A stretch of DNA of 64,000 nucleotides from Vibrio tubiashii ATCC 19109 (GCF_000772105.1 NZ_CP009355.1:930001-994000); one strand, 5' to 3'; shown: positions 9,079 to 18,223, numbered from the stretch's first letter. Numbers and translations are program-made. Notes: generated by a model from the sequence alone, not told the origin.

Positions 9079-9094
9079 TGCTAAGAGTTGATTG

Positions 9095-12000
9095 TTATTT
9101 GAGAAGAAGCAATCGACCAGTCAATGGAGGAACTTCAACAGCTCCATTTACAGACTGAACATTGATAGTTTCACCTGTCATTAGATCGACAAACTCTGTT
9201 GCAGATTTAACACGTGATAAATCGACGTTTAGCGTTCGTTGGCTCTCTCCCGTATTCAATACATAGATGATCTGCTGATCGCCATTGACTTTAAGATCCG
9301 CGTATAACGTATCGTCTAACCAAAGGTTTCTTCGTTCACCATTGTATAGCGCTGGGTGCTCGCTTCGAACTTTCATTAGTTTAGCAACGTAAGCTTTCAG
9401 ATCACTCTGCTCTGCATTCAGTGTTGTTGATGTCACACCTTCTACTTTGCCACTTGAGCGAGCAACGTGGTCGTCGCACATGCCCTGCGTAACGCAATCA
9501 GAAGTTACTTTCGCTGCAAAGTTTTCAACTTCATCACCAATTTCTTCTCCATAGTAGAAAGTAATTGGGCCTGAGTACGCTGCTAAGAAACTGTATGCTG
9601 CTTTATGGCGTGGGAAGTAATTATTCAGCCCACCACGTTGGATCAAATCACCAAAGCGAACCAGATCGTGATTACCAATCATTAAGTTTGGCATTGCATG
9701 ATAAGGCGCTTTTGTTCTTGAGTTCCAATCCGCGTCGAGTGCACGTGCATTACTCTTAGCACCAGACTCTTCAACAGCAAGCGCCTGAACTAAACCATAA
9801 CGAAGTGGGAAATTAAACGCTGATGAAAGCCCTGGTTTGGCATCGCTACCATAGACAGTACGAGTAATTTCATCCGCACTGCTCCATGCTTCACCGACCA
9901 TGTAACCCAAAGTGCCCCATTTCTTACCAGCGATAACATTTTCCATCGATGCTTTTTCAACAGCCGTTCGGATATTGCGCCAGCTATCAAGAGGGACTTG
10001 GTAAGCTTGGTCCAGTCTCCAGCCATCAATGCCATACTCTTTAATCCAGTATGTAGCGACTTCAGTGAAGAAGGCTTCACTGTCAGCGTTCGGATAGACA
10101 ACATATTGGCCCGGATATCCTGATTCTTTTCTCAAACTTGGCACTTTACCGGTCGGTGACGGTTTAGCACCACTAATATGAGTATGACCAAACACACCGT
10201 CTAAGAACACATACAGCCCTTTCGCATGAGCGGTATCAATGAGCTCTTTTAGCTTCTCGTTGGTGCCGAATTTAGGGTCTACATTAAAGAAGTCACAGGC
10301 AAAGTAGCCCGTCGCATCGAGCTTATCATCACCACCTTGACCGGCACATGAATCAAACACTGGCGTTAACCAAAGCGCATTCATGTTTAGGCTCTTAATA
10401 TAATCAAGGCTGTTAATGATCCCTTGAAGATCCCCTTTATGATGAGAGTTTCCATAACCTACGCCATAGTCATGATTCGAATCTCCATCAACAAAGGATT
10501 CAACCATGACTTGATAAATGCGTAGATCACAGGCCGTGTTGTTATCGCTATAACATCCGTAATCGAGACCAGTATCTTTCACGGTAACAACTAAAGATGA
10601 CTTATCTTTCGCATTTAGACTAAAGTCATAAACACCTTGGTTAGTGACCGTAACCTTAATGTTTCCATTGCCCGCATCTTCAAGCGTTATAGAGCCATTG
10701 GCCACCGAGAATGAACCAAAGCCAAGGTTAAGTGTGCTCCAATCTGACGAAGCAATCTTAAACTCATACACACCAGGCGTTAGATACCCATTAAATGTAT
10801 AAACACCATCGCCTTTGTACTGCATTTCACTACTCGTGTTCCAACCGTTCATAGAGCCGCGTACATACACCTTGGTCGTCCCATAAGGCGCGACATCAAC
10901 TGGCTTGTTATCAACAACGAGCCCTTCACCTTGACCTCCGCTCTGAGGCAAGACAAATACAGCTGCGGTCAGTGGAGGAACCGTAAAGTTCTCGTTGGCG
11001 AACGTCGCTTGTTTAACGATAGGGTCATCTGAATTTCTCAACGCATCATGTAGGACAAAATCTTTTGCGCCCGTTACTTTGAGGGTTTGCTCAGAAGTAT
11101 TGGCATTGATTACGACCATTAACGCATCATTGTTGCTATCGAGATCAGCGCCTACAGAAATACCATCGTTAACTGACATAGCAATTAACCCCGGTAAGGC
11201 ATTGCTTCCGGTATTGTGGAATCGTACGCGATCGACGACCTCTTTTTCAGAAACAAGCTTGAGCAGAGGCGTTGAAGAACGAACTTGCAATAATGCTTTA
11301 AACGCACTGTCTGTCCATTCGATATCTTTCGCCGACGCAACGGTATTTGGGTTGCTGATGATAGATTTAATCGCATTCCAGTTAGCTTGGTCTTTGTCTG
11401 CTCTTGGTAAGCCGATATTCCAGTTGTTCGTTTGTTTGCTGAAATCAACCTTGTTATACCAATCACCACTGTCGTAACTATCACGCTCCATTGATTTAGA
11501 GCGAAGTAGTTCTGAGCCCATATGAAGGAATGGTACGCCTTGACCGAGCATCACCGTCGACAAACCAACAATCTGCATTCGGGCTCGTTGCTCTGCCGTC
11601 ATATCTGCAGACGCTTTATACTGGTTAAAATCCCACAAGGTCTGGTTGTCATGCTTAGAGACATAGTTGATCGACTCTTGAGGGTCTAAAGTATAGGCTG
11701 CGCCTTGACCACCATATTGGTAGTCTTTGCCATATACTACGCTGCCACTATAGGTTTCAAGAGGGTAATTTTGTAGGTTACCTGTCATGCCATAACGGAT
11801 TAGATCCATTTTCGACTTCAATGCGTCATCAAACCTGTCTCCAGCGTTTGCAAAGCCAGGAGTCTTCAGCAGTGCATCGCCACTATCGAAAGGACCACCT
11901 CCGCGTACTCCATCACGAAGCCTATCGTTATAGGTGCCGATTCCTGTGCCCGCCATTGGCCACTGTGTTGCGTTTTCACCACGTTGACCATTTGCCACTT

Positions 12001-15000
12001 CACCGAAGTTCCAACCTTCACCATAGAACCAAGTGTCTGGGTCAACTTGTTTGGTCTTATCATAAACATGCAGCATGCTCGACTTCATCAAGTGGCCCAT
12101 TAAATCAAAACGGAAACCATCAATCTTGTAGTCTTGAGCCCACATCATTACGCTATCTGCAACTAGCTTTTCAAACATGCGGTTTTCTGATGCTGTGTTA
12201 TCACAACATGTCGAATTTTCTACCGCCCCGGTAATCGGGTTTAAACGGTGGTAGTAGCCCGGAACGGTTTTATCGAGCACAGATTTGTCGTAAAGACCGG
12301 ATGAATACGTATGGTTGTACACCACGTCTTGAACCACGCGGAATCCCATTTCGTGAAGTTTCTTGACCATTTCTCGATATTCACGAATACGGTCTGTGCC
12401 GTCTTTTGACACTGCGTAGCTACCTTCCGGCGCACTGTAGTGGAACGGATCGTAGCCCCAGTTGAAACCATCGAGTGGCCTGATGTCAGCAAGAAGCGCT
12501 TGTGCCTCACCGGTATTAGGATCGGTCTTTTCTAGAAGGGATAAGATCGTCGAACTATGGCTGGTTCCATCTTCACACAATTTCGCTTTAGGATTAACTG
12601 AACATAGTTTACCCACCGTATCATTTAGGTTGACCGTTTTAGATTCCTGTTCCGGAATAGAAGCAAGGTCATAGCTTGGCAACAAATGAATCGTTGTTAA
12701 ACCAGACTCTTTTAATGACTTGAGTTGCTTGACACTGTCACGCTCATCTTCTAAGAAAGCAGTATACTTACCGTTCCTTTCAGGCGTACCATGCTTGTCA
12801 CTAACGCTGAAATCACGAATGTGCAATTCATAAATGATGTGGTCTTCTGGATTTTGCAATACCGGAACATCGTGCGAGTCCCAACCGTTTGGTTTAGTTT
12901 GCGCAGAATTTAAGTCCACAAGTTGAGAATGTAAGCTATCTGTACTCAGAGAAAGTGAGTAAGGATCGGTACTCATCATCCATTCAACGTGATCCGTTTT
13001 CGGGTGATAAGCTTTGACGCGATAACGGTAGAAGATATTTTCTAATGAAGAGCTACCTTGGTAACCCCATACACCTGTGTCTGAGTTTAACGTCATCTTA
13101 ATCGGTGACGCTTGAACAAGCGCTTTGTCACTATCGTATAGATAAAGCTCCACATCTTGAGCTGTTGGTGCCCAAACCGCAAAGTTAGCCGTATCACCGT
13201 CAATCCAACTCCCGAGCTTCGCTTCATCGGCATCATTTGGCCCACTGGTGTATAGCGTATCTATCACTCCAGGGATCTGAATGCGTGTCGCGACCAAAGG
13301 TTTGCCTTGCTCATCAAGAGCAACGGCAATTAATTGCTGCTTAAGTAATGCCTTCGCCTCTTCCGAGGTTACAGCCAGATTGAACTGAGCTCGACCTTTA
13401 AGGTGTGGGAATTTGGCATTATCAACTACGCCTGCTAGCCCTAGATCGCGTTTAGTAAACATCTCAGGTTTGGTTATATCACCCGTTCCCGTAGAGGTAG
13501 ACCAAAGCTGGTAACTTTTCGCTTGTGAATGATCAAACCAAGCTAAATTATTAAGATCAAGCCAGTGTGCTGCAGCGCCAGAGAGTTCAACAACCGTTTG
13601 TTCGTTCGGAGAATATTTAAGAGTTGAACTACCGTGAGTGGTATAGAGTGTGTTGCCTTTGGTAAATTCAAGTTTAAGATCGTCGCCACCCAATGCCTTA
13701 TCATTGCCTTTATGCACGATAAAGTTCATACATGTGCCGTGCGCATCTTTAAGGGACACAACAAATTTGGCGCCGAACTCAGGGTCAATTTCCTTCCAAG
13801 CAAGCGGGTTAGCCCAATCGACACCATTCAACGCATCATCACTCACTGCATCACAGCTTCCATTGTTCCAAAGGTGCAGTCCCCAATCGGCGTAATTGCC
13901 GTCTTCGCGCTTGTAATAGATAACCGCGTCTTGATACGTTGGGGCGGGTTCTGTAGACGTATTATCAGGGCTCTTAGGGTTAGGGTCGATGGAGTCAGGT
14001 ATCCCGTCTCCATCATCATCACTTGATGCAAAGTCTCCTAGACCATCGCCGTTAGTATCCTTGCTTTCGAGTCTATCCTTTGGAAATGCATCACTGTTAT
14101 TAGGCGCACCATCACCATCAATATCTGTGTCTTCTGAATCTGCAATCCCATCTCCATCATAATCACTTGGCTTACTTTCTGCTGAGTAGGGATTGCTTCC
14201 CAGACGTTCTTCGTCAACATTGCTCCAACCATCGCCATCGATGTCAGGGTCTAGACTGTCTGGGATTTTGTCTCCATCAATATCGGCAGGTTGACTAGTA
14301 GCACTGTAAGGATCGGTGCCTAATTCACGCTCCACTTGGTCTGAGAATCCATCATTATCATCGTCTGTATCACGATGGTCACCAACTCCATCATTGTCAC
14401 TATCAACGGACTCTTGAATATCGTGAGGGAAAACATCTACGCTGTCTGCAACACCATCGCCATCTGAGTCCAAAGTAACGATTGGACTACCGCCATTCAG
14501 TGCCAGTGTTATGCCTTCTAGTGTTCGGTTACCGCGTTTCTTTTCTTCACCTAAGGCCTTTGTACCCTGCTCTATTGTGTCTAAAAGTGGCTCTAAAGTT
14601 TGCTCTTCAATAGAGTCAGGTAAGATTTGACTTAGGGCTTTCGCACTTCTTGCTACAAGCGCATTGCCATTTTCAATGTAATCGGAATCTAGATCGAGAT
14701 GAGGCTGCTTTAACTGACGACGGAGTTTTTTCAGTGCTCGCTTTTCACTTTTTCCATCCATCATTTGTAGCGACACATAAGTCGACAGTGGCGTAATGTA
14801 ACTGTACTCGGCTGGAGCGAGCATGACATACTCGCGTGCTGCTGTTACGCCGGGAATATCGCTATCAATCGACTCCCCACGTTTTACTTTGGCAATCAGG
14901 TGCGCATTTCTATCACGTTTGGAGAGCCCACTGATATCAAGTATCGCATAGCCTTTCTCGTCTGTAATAGATGAGGGCTCATCGCCATCTTGCTCGTAGT

Positions 15001-15148
15001 TTCCATTTACGTCTAGCCAGACTTCGGCTTTTTCAATGTAACCATCCATCACTTGCACTTCTAGCTGATCATTACAGCCAGCTAGTAGCCCAAGCGATGC
15101 CATGGCGATGCTGAGTTTGGTTGGTTTAATGTTCATTTGTATATCCAT
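9095..15148 (-). CDS. pulA: Dual-GH13 amylopullulanase-type lipoprotein (pullulanase plus alpha-amylase modules)
   Basis: A surface or periplasmic lipoprotein of about 2017 residues. The start at 15148 (or 15136) is chosen because the signal SIAMASLGLLAGC ends in a lipobox and a MalT-type promoter lies just upstream. Residues 230-400 hold a run of thrombospondin type 3-like calcium repeats (DSDGDGVADS, DNDGVGDHRDTDDDNDG). Pullulanase N-terminal domains follow, then GH13 module 1 with DVVYNH (about 945), GFRFDLMGH (about 1013), GEGWNFGE (about 1044) and SKHDNQ (about 1166). A starch-binding-like beta domain (VRGSMNGWN, about 1432) leads to GH13 module 2 with DGVFGHTH (about 1655), GWRLDQ (about 1708), VGEAW (about 1750) and IGNHD (about 1823). 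Both catalytic triads (Asp, Glu, Asp) are intact, so module 1 should cut alpha-1,6 and module 2 alpha-1,4 glucan links. Module assignment is family inference. Confidence 0.92.
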   Translation of the reverse strand: MDIQMNIKPTKLSIAMASLGLLAGCNDQLEVQVMDGYIEKAEVWLDVNGNYEQDGDEPSSITDEKGYAILDISGLSKRDRNAHLIAKVKRGESIDSDIPGVTAAREYVMLAPAEYSYITPLSTYVSLQMMDGKSEKRALKKLRRQLKQPHLDLDSDYIENGNALVARSAKALSQILPDSIEEQTLEPLLDTIEQGTKALGEEKKRGNRTLEGITLALNGGSPIVTLDSDGDGVADSVDVFPHDIQESVDSDNDGVGDHRDTDDDNDGFSDQVERELGTDPYSATSQPADIDGDKIPDSLDPDIDGDGWSNVDEERLGSNPYSAESKPSDYDGDGIADSEDTDIDGDGAPNNSDAFPKDRLESKDTNGDGLGDFASSDDDGDGIPDSIDPNPKSPDNTSTEPAPTYQDAVIYYKREDGNYADWGLHLWNNGSCDAVSDDALNGVDWANPLAWKEIDPEFGAKFVVSLKDAHGTCMNFIVHKGNDKALGGDDLKLEFTKGNTLYTTHGSSTLKYSPNEQTVVELSGAAAHWLDLNNLAWFDHSQAKSYQLWSTSTGTGDITKPEMFTKRDLGLAGVVDNAKFPHLKGRAQFNLAVTSEEAKALLKQQLIAVALDEQGKPLVATRIQIPGVIDTLYTSGPNDADEAKLGSWIDGDTANFAVWAPTAQDVELYLYDSDKALVQASPIKMTLNSDTGVWGYQGSSSLENIFYRYRVKAYHPKTDHVEWMMSTDPYSLSLSTDSLHSQLVDLNSAQTKPNGWDSHDVPVLQNPEDHIIYELHIRDFSVSDKHGTPERNGKYTAFLEDERDSVKQLKSLKESGLTTIHLLPSYDLASIPEQESKTVNLNDTVGKLCSVNPKAKLCEDGTSHSSTILSLLEKTDPNTGEAQALLADIRPLDGFNWGYDPFHYSAPEGSYAVSKDGTDRIREYREMVKKLHEMGFRVVQDVVYNHTYSSGLYDKSVLDKTVPGYYHRLNPITGAVENSTCCDNTASENRMFEKLVADSVMMWAQDYKIDGFRFDLMGHLMKSSMLHVYDKTKQVDPDTWFYGEGWNFGEVANGQRGENATQWPMAGTGIGTYNDRLRDGVRGGGPFDSGDALLKTPGFANAGDRFDDALKSKMDLIRYGMTGNLQNYPLETYSGSVVYGKDYQYGGQGAAYTLDPQESINYVSKHDNQTLWDFNQYKASADMTAEQRARMQIVGLSTVMLGQGVPFLHMGSELLRSKSMERDSYDSGDWYNKVDFSKQTNNWNIGLPRADKDQANWNAIKSIISNPNTVASAKDIEWTDSAFKALLQVRSSTPLLKLVSEKEVVDRVRFHNTGSNALPGLIAMSVNDGISVGADLDSNNDALMVVINANTSEQTLKVTGAKDFVLHDALRNSDDPIVKQATFANENFTVPPLTAAVFVLPQSGGQGEGLVVDNKPVDVAPYGTTKVYVRGSMNGWNTSSEMQYKGDGVYTFNGYLTPGVYEFKIASSDWSTLNLGFGSFSVANGSITLEDAGNGNIKVTVTNQGVYDFSLNAKDKSSLVVTVKDTGLDYGCYSDNNTACDLRIYQVMVESFVDGDSNHDYGVGYGNSHHKGDLQGIINSLDYIKSLNMNALWLTPVFDSCAGQGGDDKLDATGYFACDFFNVDPKFGTNEKLKELIDTAHAKGLYVFLDGVFGHTHISGAKPSPTGKVPSLRKESGYPGQYVVYPNADSEAFFTEVATYWIKEYGIDGWRLDQAYQVPLDSWRNIRTAVEKASMENVIAGKKWGTLGYMVGEAWSSADEITRTVYGSDAKPGLSSAFNFPLRYGLVQALAVEESGAKSNARALDADWNSRTKAPYHAMPNLMIGNHDLVRFGDLIQRGGLNNYFPRHKAAYSFLAAYSGPITFYYGEEIGDEVENFAAKVTSDCVTQGMCDDHVARSSGKVEGVTSTTLNAEQSDLKAYVAKLMKVRSEHPALYNGERRNLWLDDTLYADLKVNGDQQIIYVLNTGESQRTLNVDLSRVKSATEFVDLMTGETINVQSVNGAVEVPPLTGRLLLLK

Positions 15149-15208
15149 TTTAAATTCACGTTCTAAGGTCAAACTTGTTGAAATAAAGTCACAAAACCTC
15201 AGGTTTAC

Positions 15209-15243
15209 GTTATATTTGGATATCAAAATCTCACCTCATCCTA
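15209..15243 (-). promoter_or_regulatory. MalT-type box and -10 element of the pullulanase promoter
   Basis: On the minus strand TAGGATGAGG (15243-15234) matches the MalT box GGGGA(T/G)GAGG at 8 of 10 bases. A -10-like TATAAC lies at 15214-15209. The implied start near 15202 puts the box centre at about -37, the position typical of MalT-activated promoters. The remaining intergenic sequence up to 15460 shows only a partial second GAGG repeat at 15249-15258 and nothing else I can name. Confidence 0.6.
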
Positions 15244-15460
15244 TAAAACCTCTCTCATAGGCGTAGACAAAAAGGAGTAGAACTGTTTTTGGATTGAATC
15301 TCACATAGCTAAGGCTGAATTCGATCGGAACATTACACTCATGTGGCACATAGAGTGAGGAAAGTGGCACTTTGTAGCAGTAGATGGCCGATTATCTGTA
15401 GGATTACAACAATGTGCCTCAAATATGAGAATTATGATCTAGTACGAGTTCTAGAAGAGG

Positions 15461-16165
15461 TTATTCGATCTTTCCAGCAACTGTCTGAATTCGATTGAAA
15501 CTTCCAACTGGAGTGATCCACGCAGCAACGGCATCTATATCGCTCAAGTTCCCTTCATAAGTAAAAGTCCAATGACCTTCTGAAGAGCGAGCTTGTGATC
15601 GGCTTACTGCGATGAAATCATGCTCTAGAGTCCTTCCTCTGTTTTCACCTGCTCGAATCTGCGTCGTTTGATTGTTTGAAAGAAAGATGATCGTTGCATC
15701 CAATGTCGAGTCATCATCGTATTTCAGTTGGAAAGCATTATCCTTTCTTACTAAGGTCAAGCGTTTTGCCGCAGTTTGCTCGTTTTCAGGCAGCTTCCTG
15801 TTTACCCAATTGAAAAAGCCTCGCCACTCTTTACCGTCGACGACAAAACCGGGAGTGTAAACACTTCCCACTACATCATAAGCGTTATACAGGCGTTGTA
15901 ATTGGGAGAACTCTGGCTTAGCAAACTTATCTTTCCATCCGAGATAATCCCAATAATCTACGTGATAAACCACAGGGATAAACTCGTCCCACAAGCCACT
16001 ATTATTTTCAAATTTAGAGATGTATTTGTCTGCTGGTGGGCAGCTAGAACACCCCTCTGAGGTAAACAGTTCTACTACCTGAGCTGGCTGTCCTTCGTTA
16101 ACCCAGATTTGGCCCGCGGATACGGTAGATACAACGGAGAGAGCGATCAAAGCGGTCATCATCAA
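15461..16165 (-). CDS. DUF1223 secreted thioredoxin-like protein
   Basis: A 234-residue exported protein with a short signal peptide (ALIALSVVSTVSAGQ, cleavage near residue 17). The DUF1223 core opens with VVELFTSEGCSSCPPADKY, a thioredoxin-like CxxC-P site (C-S-S-C). It continues with VVYHVDYWDYLGWKDKFA and YTPGFVVDGKEWRGF, the conserved blocks of this family. The function is unknown; the CxxC suggests a periplasmic thiol redox role. It lies between the pullulanase and a small gene, each with separate signals, so it is likely a single-gene unit. Confidence 0.85.
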   Translation of the reverse strand: MMMTALIALSVVSTVSAGQIWVNEGQPAQVVELFTSEGCSSCPPADKYISKFENNSGLWDEFIPVVYHVDYWDYLGWKDKFAKPEFSQLQRLYNAYDVVGSVYTPGFVVDGKEWRGFFNWVNRKLPENEQTAAKRLTLVRKDNAFQLKYDDDSTLDATIIFLSNNQTTQIRAGENRGRTLEHDFIAVSRSQARSSEGHWTFTYEGNLSDIDAVAAWITPVGSFNRIQTVAGKIE

Positions 16166-16240
16166 ATCCTTTCTGTAATACTTTTACTTATCTGAAGAGA
16201 TTGACCGCCTGATGTTCGATTTAATTTCCTGAAAGCAAAA

Positions 16241-16267
16241 AAAACGCTAGCGTTCTGCTAGCGTTTT
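16241..16267 (-). terminator. Terminator after the small ORF at 16288
   Basis: AAAACGCTAGC and GCTAGCGTTTT form an 11-base stem around GTTCT, with a T-run on the minus strand. Confidence 0.85.
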
Positions 16268-16287
16268 AGTGAAATCTGAAATCGAAA

Positions 16288-16479
16288 TTAACGATAAAGA
16301 CCAATATCTTTCTGCATATGACCCGATAGGTCACTCGCATAGTGAGAGCGAGGTTCACTGTTATCAGTGAAAAGAATATCTAATAGGTGTGCAATCAATC
16401 CTTTGAAAGAAACCGCGTAGGTTTTTTTATCCATAGAGATAGGAGCTTCGATGTTACCGATTTGCATTGCTTGTGCCAT
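16288..16479 (-). CDS. Small hypothetical protein with DUF1127-like C-terminus
   Basis: A 63-residue protein. The N-terminal half is unremarkable (MAQAMQIGNIEAPISMDKK); the C-terminal segment SDLSGHMQKDIGLYR resembles the end of DUF1127/YjiS-type proteins, whose short arginine-rich tails bind RNA in some bacteria. The match is to the tail only, so this is tentative. It has a GAGAGG ribosome site and its own terminator, and so is a credible independent gene. Confidence 0.7.
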   Translation of the reverse strand: MAQAMQIGNIEAPISMDKKTYAVSFKGLIAHLLDILFTDNSEPRSHYASDLSGHMQKDIGLYR

Positions 16480-16685
16480 GATTGCCTCTCTATAAACTGT
16501 GTAATTCGTTTTGATGCGGCAATATTAAGCAATAATTTACTGCTCAAAAAATGACTATTTTTATATTTTCGGATTAGTTTTACTTATAAAACAAACCATT
16601 AACAACGCGCCTTGCCCATTATGCAAATCAAGTGAATAGTATTTCATTAAAACCCGTCAGATCTGAATTATTATTTTCTGAACAA

Positions 16686-16745
16686 TAAAAAAGCCGCCCT
16701 CAGATCACAAATATTTTACAACATATTTGGTTTTAGTGGCGGCTA
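16686..16745 (-). terminator. Compound terminator after alx
   Basis: On the minus strand AGCCGCC and GGGCGGCT pair across about 40 bases and are followed by TTTTTT. The enclosed sequence has its own hairpin (CAAATAT and ATATTTG). It begins about 20 bases after the alx stop. Confidence 0.7.
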
Positions 16746-16765
16746 GTCAGTTTTAAATTATTAGT

Positions 16766-17725
16766 TTATTTATCAACAACTACATTAGTTTTCATTGACT
16801 CATTTCTCTGCTTAATAACAGATGCGATAACCGCAATTGTCATCGTCGTTAGCAGAACCAATAAAGAGACGACCGTCGGGATTTCCCACTCTGAACCAAC
16901 AAGCATCATCTTGATGCCGATGAAAACCATGATGAAAGACAGAGCCGGTTTAAGATAGATAAACTTATCCATCATACCTTGTAAAACGAAGTACAAAGAG
17001 CGTAAGCCAAGTAATGCAAATACGTTAGCTGCTAGCACTAAGAACGGTTCTCTTGTTACCGCAAATATCGCTGGAATTGAATCAAGCGCAAACATGACAT
17101 CCATAAACGCAATAACCGCAATCACAATGAACATTGGAGTCGCAATACGCTTACCCTGCTCTACGATTGTCATCGCGTTGCCTTTATAGCTTTCACTTAC
17201 CGGAATAAATCGGCGTATAATTCGCTCAGGTAGTGGGTTGATTTCTTCATCCCCTTTATCTCTCGCAAGCTGGATACCTGTCCAGATGAGGAATAACGCA
17301 AACACATATAGTACCCAGTGGTACTGAGCAAGCAGTTGAGCCCCCACAGCAATCATTATCGCACGTAAGATCAGCGCACCTATCACACCCCATAGTAGAG
17401 CGCGTGGGCGTAAGTGTTCAGGAACTGCATACTGATGGAAAATAATCGCGAACACGAACAGGTTATCGACACTCAACGACTTTTCTAACAAATAGCCAGT
17501 GATAAATGAAACGGTCGCTTTCTCAGCCGTGTACTCACTACCTGGTGCATAGAAATCCCAGAATAAGTAGATGGTAGCTGCAAACAAAAACGCTAAAGCG
17601 AACCAAAATACGCTCCAAACCGCTGCTTTCTTGATCGTGATTTGTCCACCGCGCGTTTGCCATATATCAAGCGCAACAAGGGCTAGTGTCAGTATGCCGA
17701 AGCTAAAGTAAGTAATTGGGGTCAT
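16766..17725 (-). CDS. alx: TerC/Alx-family membrane protein, probable manganese exporter
   Basis: A 319-residue inner-membrane protein with about nine spans, the same length as E. coli Alx (321). It has the TerC-family blocks TGYLLEKSLSVDNLFVFAII and FALDSIPAIFAVTREPFLVL, whose acidic residues in the membrane define the family. The start at 17725 is fixed by GGAGG seven bases upstream; an upstream in-frame ATG at 17815 lies inside the riboswitch leader and is rejected. Alx-type proteins export Mn2+, and the yybP-ykoY leader found upstream supports manganese-dependent expression here. A terminator follows. Confidence 0.92.
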   Translation of the reverse strand: MTPITYFSFGILTLALVALDIWQTRGGQITIKKAAVWSVFWFALAFLFAATIYLFWDFYAPGSEYTAEKATVSFITGYLLEKSLSVDNLFVFAIIFHQYAVPEHLRPRALLWGVIGALILRAIMIAVGAQLLAQYHWVLYVFALFLIWTGIQLARDKGDEEINPLPERIIRRFIPVSESYKGNAMTIVEQGKRIATPMFIVIAVIAFMDVMFALDSIPAIFAVTREPFLVLAANVFALLGLRSLYFVLQGMMDKFIYLKPALSFIMVFIGIKMMLVGSEWEIPTVVSLLVLLTTMTIAVIASVIKQRNESMKTNVVVDK

Positions 17726-17729
17726 AAAT

Positions 17730-17745
17730 CCTCCAGAGGCGGAGG
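17730..17745 (-). promoter_or_regulatory. Hairpin sequestering the alx ribosome-binding site
   Basis: In the transcript CCTCC (17745-17741) can pair with the SD sequence GGAGG (17734-17730) around GCCTCT, just before the ATG. A second eight-base hairpin (CCAGTGTT with AACATTGG) lies upstream at about 17798-17819. This fits translational control by the riboswitch, as known for E. coli alx; the switching model is inference. Confidence 0.6.
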
Positions 17746-17821
17746 GATCGGATGTATATTGAAGTGTGACGATCCCTACCGCAAACAAACACTCTACCCC
17801 AATGTTTTTAAACACTGGTGT

Positions 17822-17955
17822 AGCATTTGATTACGTTGGTCTCGTCGAAATACTGCCTGATAGTGATTATCAGCAATACTTATACTTACCGGATAGAACT
17901 GCGTCTAACGAGATGACGATAAGTAAACCAGAGGCGACTACTCCCCAAACAAGGC
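17822..17955 (-). ncRNA. yybP-ykoY manganese riboswitch
   Basis: The minus-strand leader has the diagnostic GGGGAGTAGTCG (17946-17935), a paired CGTCATCTCGTT segment (about 17919-17908), and the closing loop motif ACGAGACC (about 17846-17839). These match the conserved internal loops of the yybP-ykoY class and sit about 110-220 bases before alx, as in E. coli. The class binds Mn2+. Boundaries are approximate because the outer stem was not folded computationally. Confidence 0.88.
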
Positions 17956-17999
17956 GAATACTATTCCTAAATTGAGCGTGAGTCCATATTAAAAATCAA

Positions 18000-18024
18000 A
18001 AAGGAGCAAATTATTTGCTCCTTT
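18000..18024 (-). terminator. Terminator after the 31-residue ORF
   Basis: AAAGGAGCAAA and TTTGCTCCTTT pair around a short loop, with TTTTT following on the minus strand. It separates the micro-protein gene from the alx leader. Confidence 0.8.
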
Positions 18025-18077
18025 TCCACTGCGTTCCTGCGGTGATATTTGTGACGGTAACATTGGCTTATATGGCC

Positions 18078-18173
18078 TTATACTCCACCGACAGGAATAA
18101 AGTAGACCAGTGCAGACCAAACGCCAACCCAGCTAACGACGACGGCAACATCTATCCAATCTTTACTCCACAT
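18078..18173 (-). CDS. Putative 31-residue single-span membrane micro-protein
   Basis: An ATG at 18173 is preceded by AAAGGAGGG with ideal spacing. The frame gives 31 residues: MWSKDWIDVAVVVSWVGVW and then SALVYFIPVGGV, one tryptophan-rich hydrophobic span after a short polar start. A strong terminator lies 55 bases downstream. Strong SD, span and terminator together make a convincing small gene. I do not recognise the family. It lies between the nucleotidase start and the alx leader and has no operon partner. Confidence 0.65.
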   Translation of the reverse strand: MWSKDWIDVAVVVSWVGVWSALVYFIPVGGV

Positions 18174-18223
18174 AATACCCTCCTTTGAGTACTATTTATT
18201 CGTAGCACGAACCCATGGAGTAT

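Noticed and set aside
15149..15226. Longer N-terminus for the pullulanase
   Set aside because: It would begin upstream of the predicted transcription start and hide the lipoprotein signal.
17725..17815. Longer N-terminus for alx starting at 17815
   Set aside because: The extension is encoded by riboswitch leader sequence and lacks an SD; GGAGG before 17725 fixes the start.
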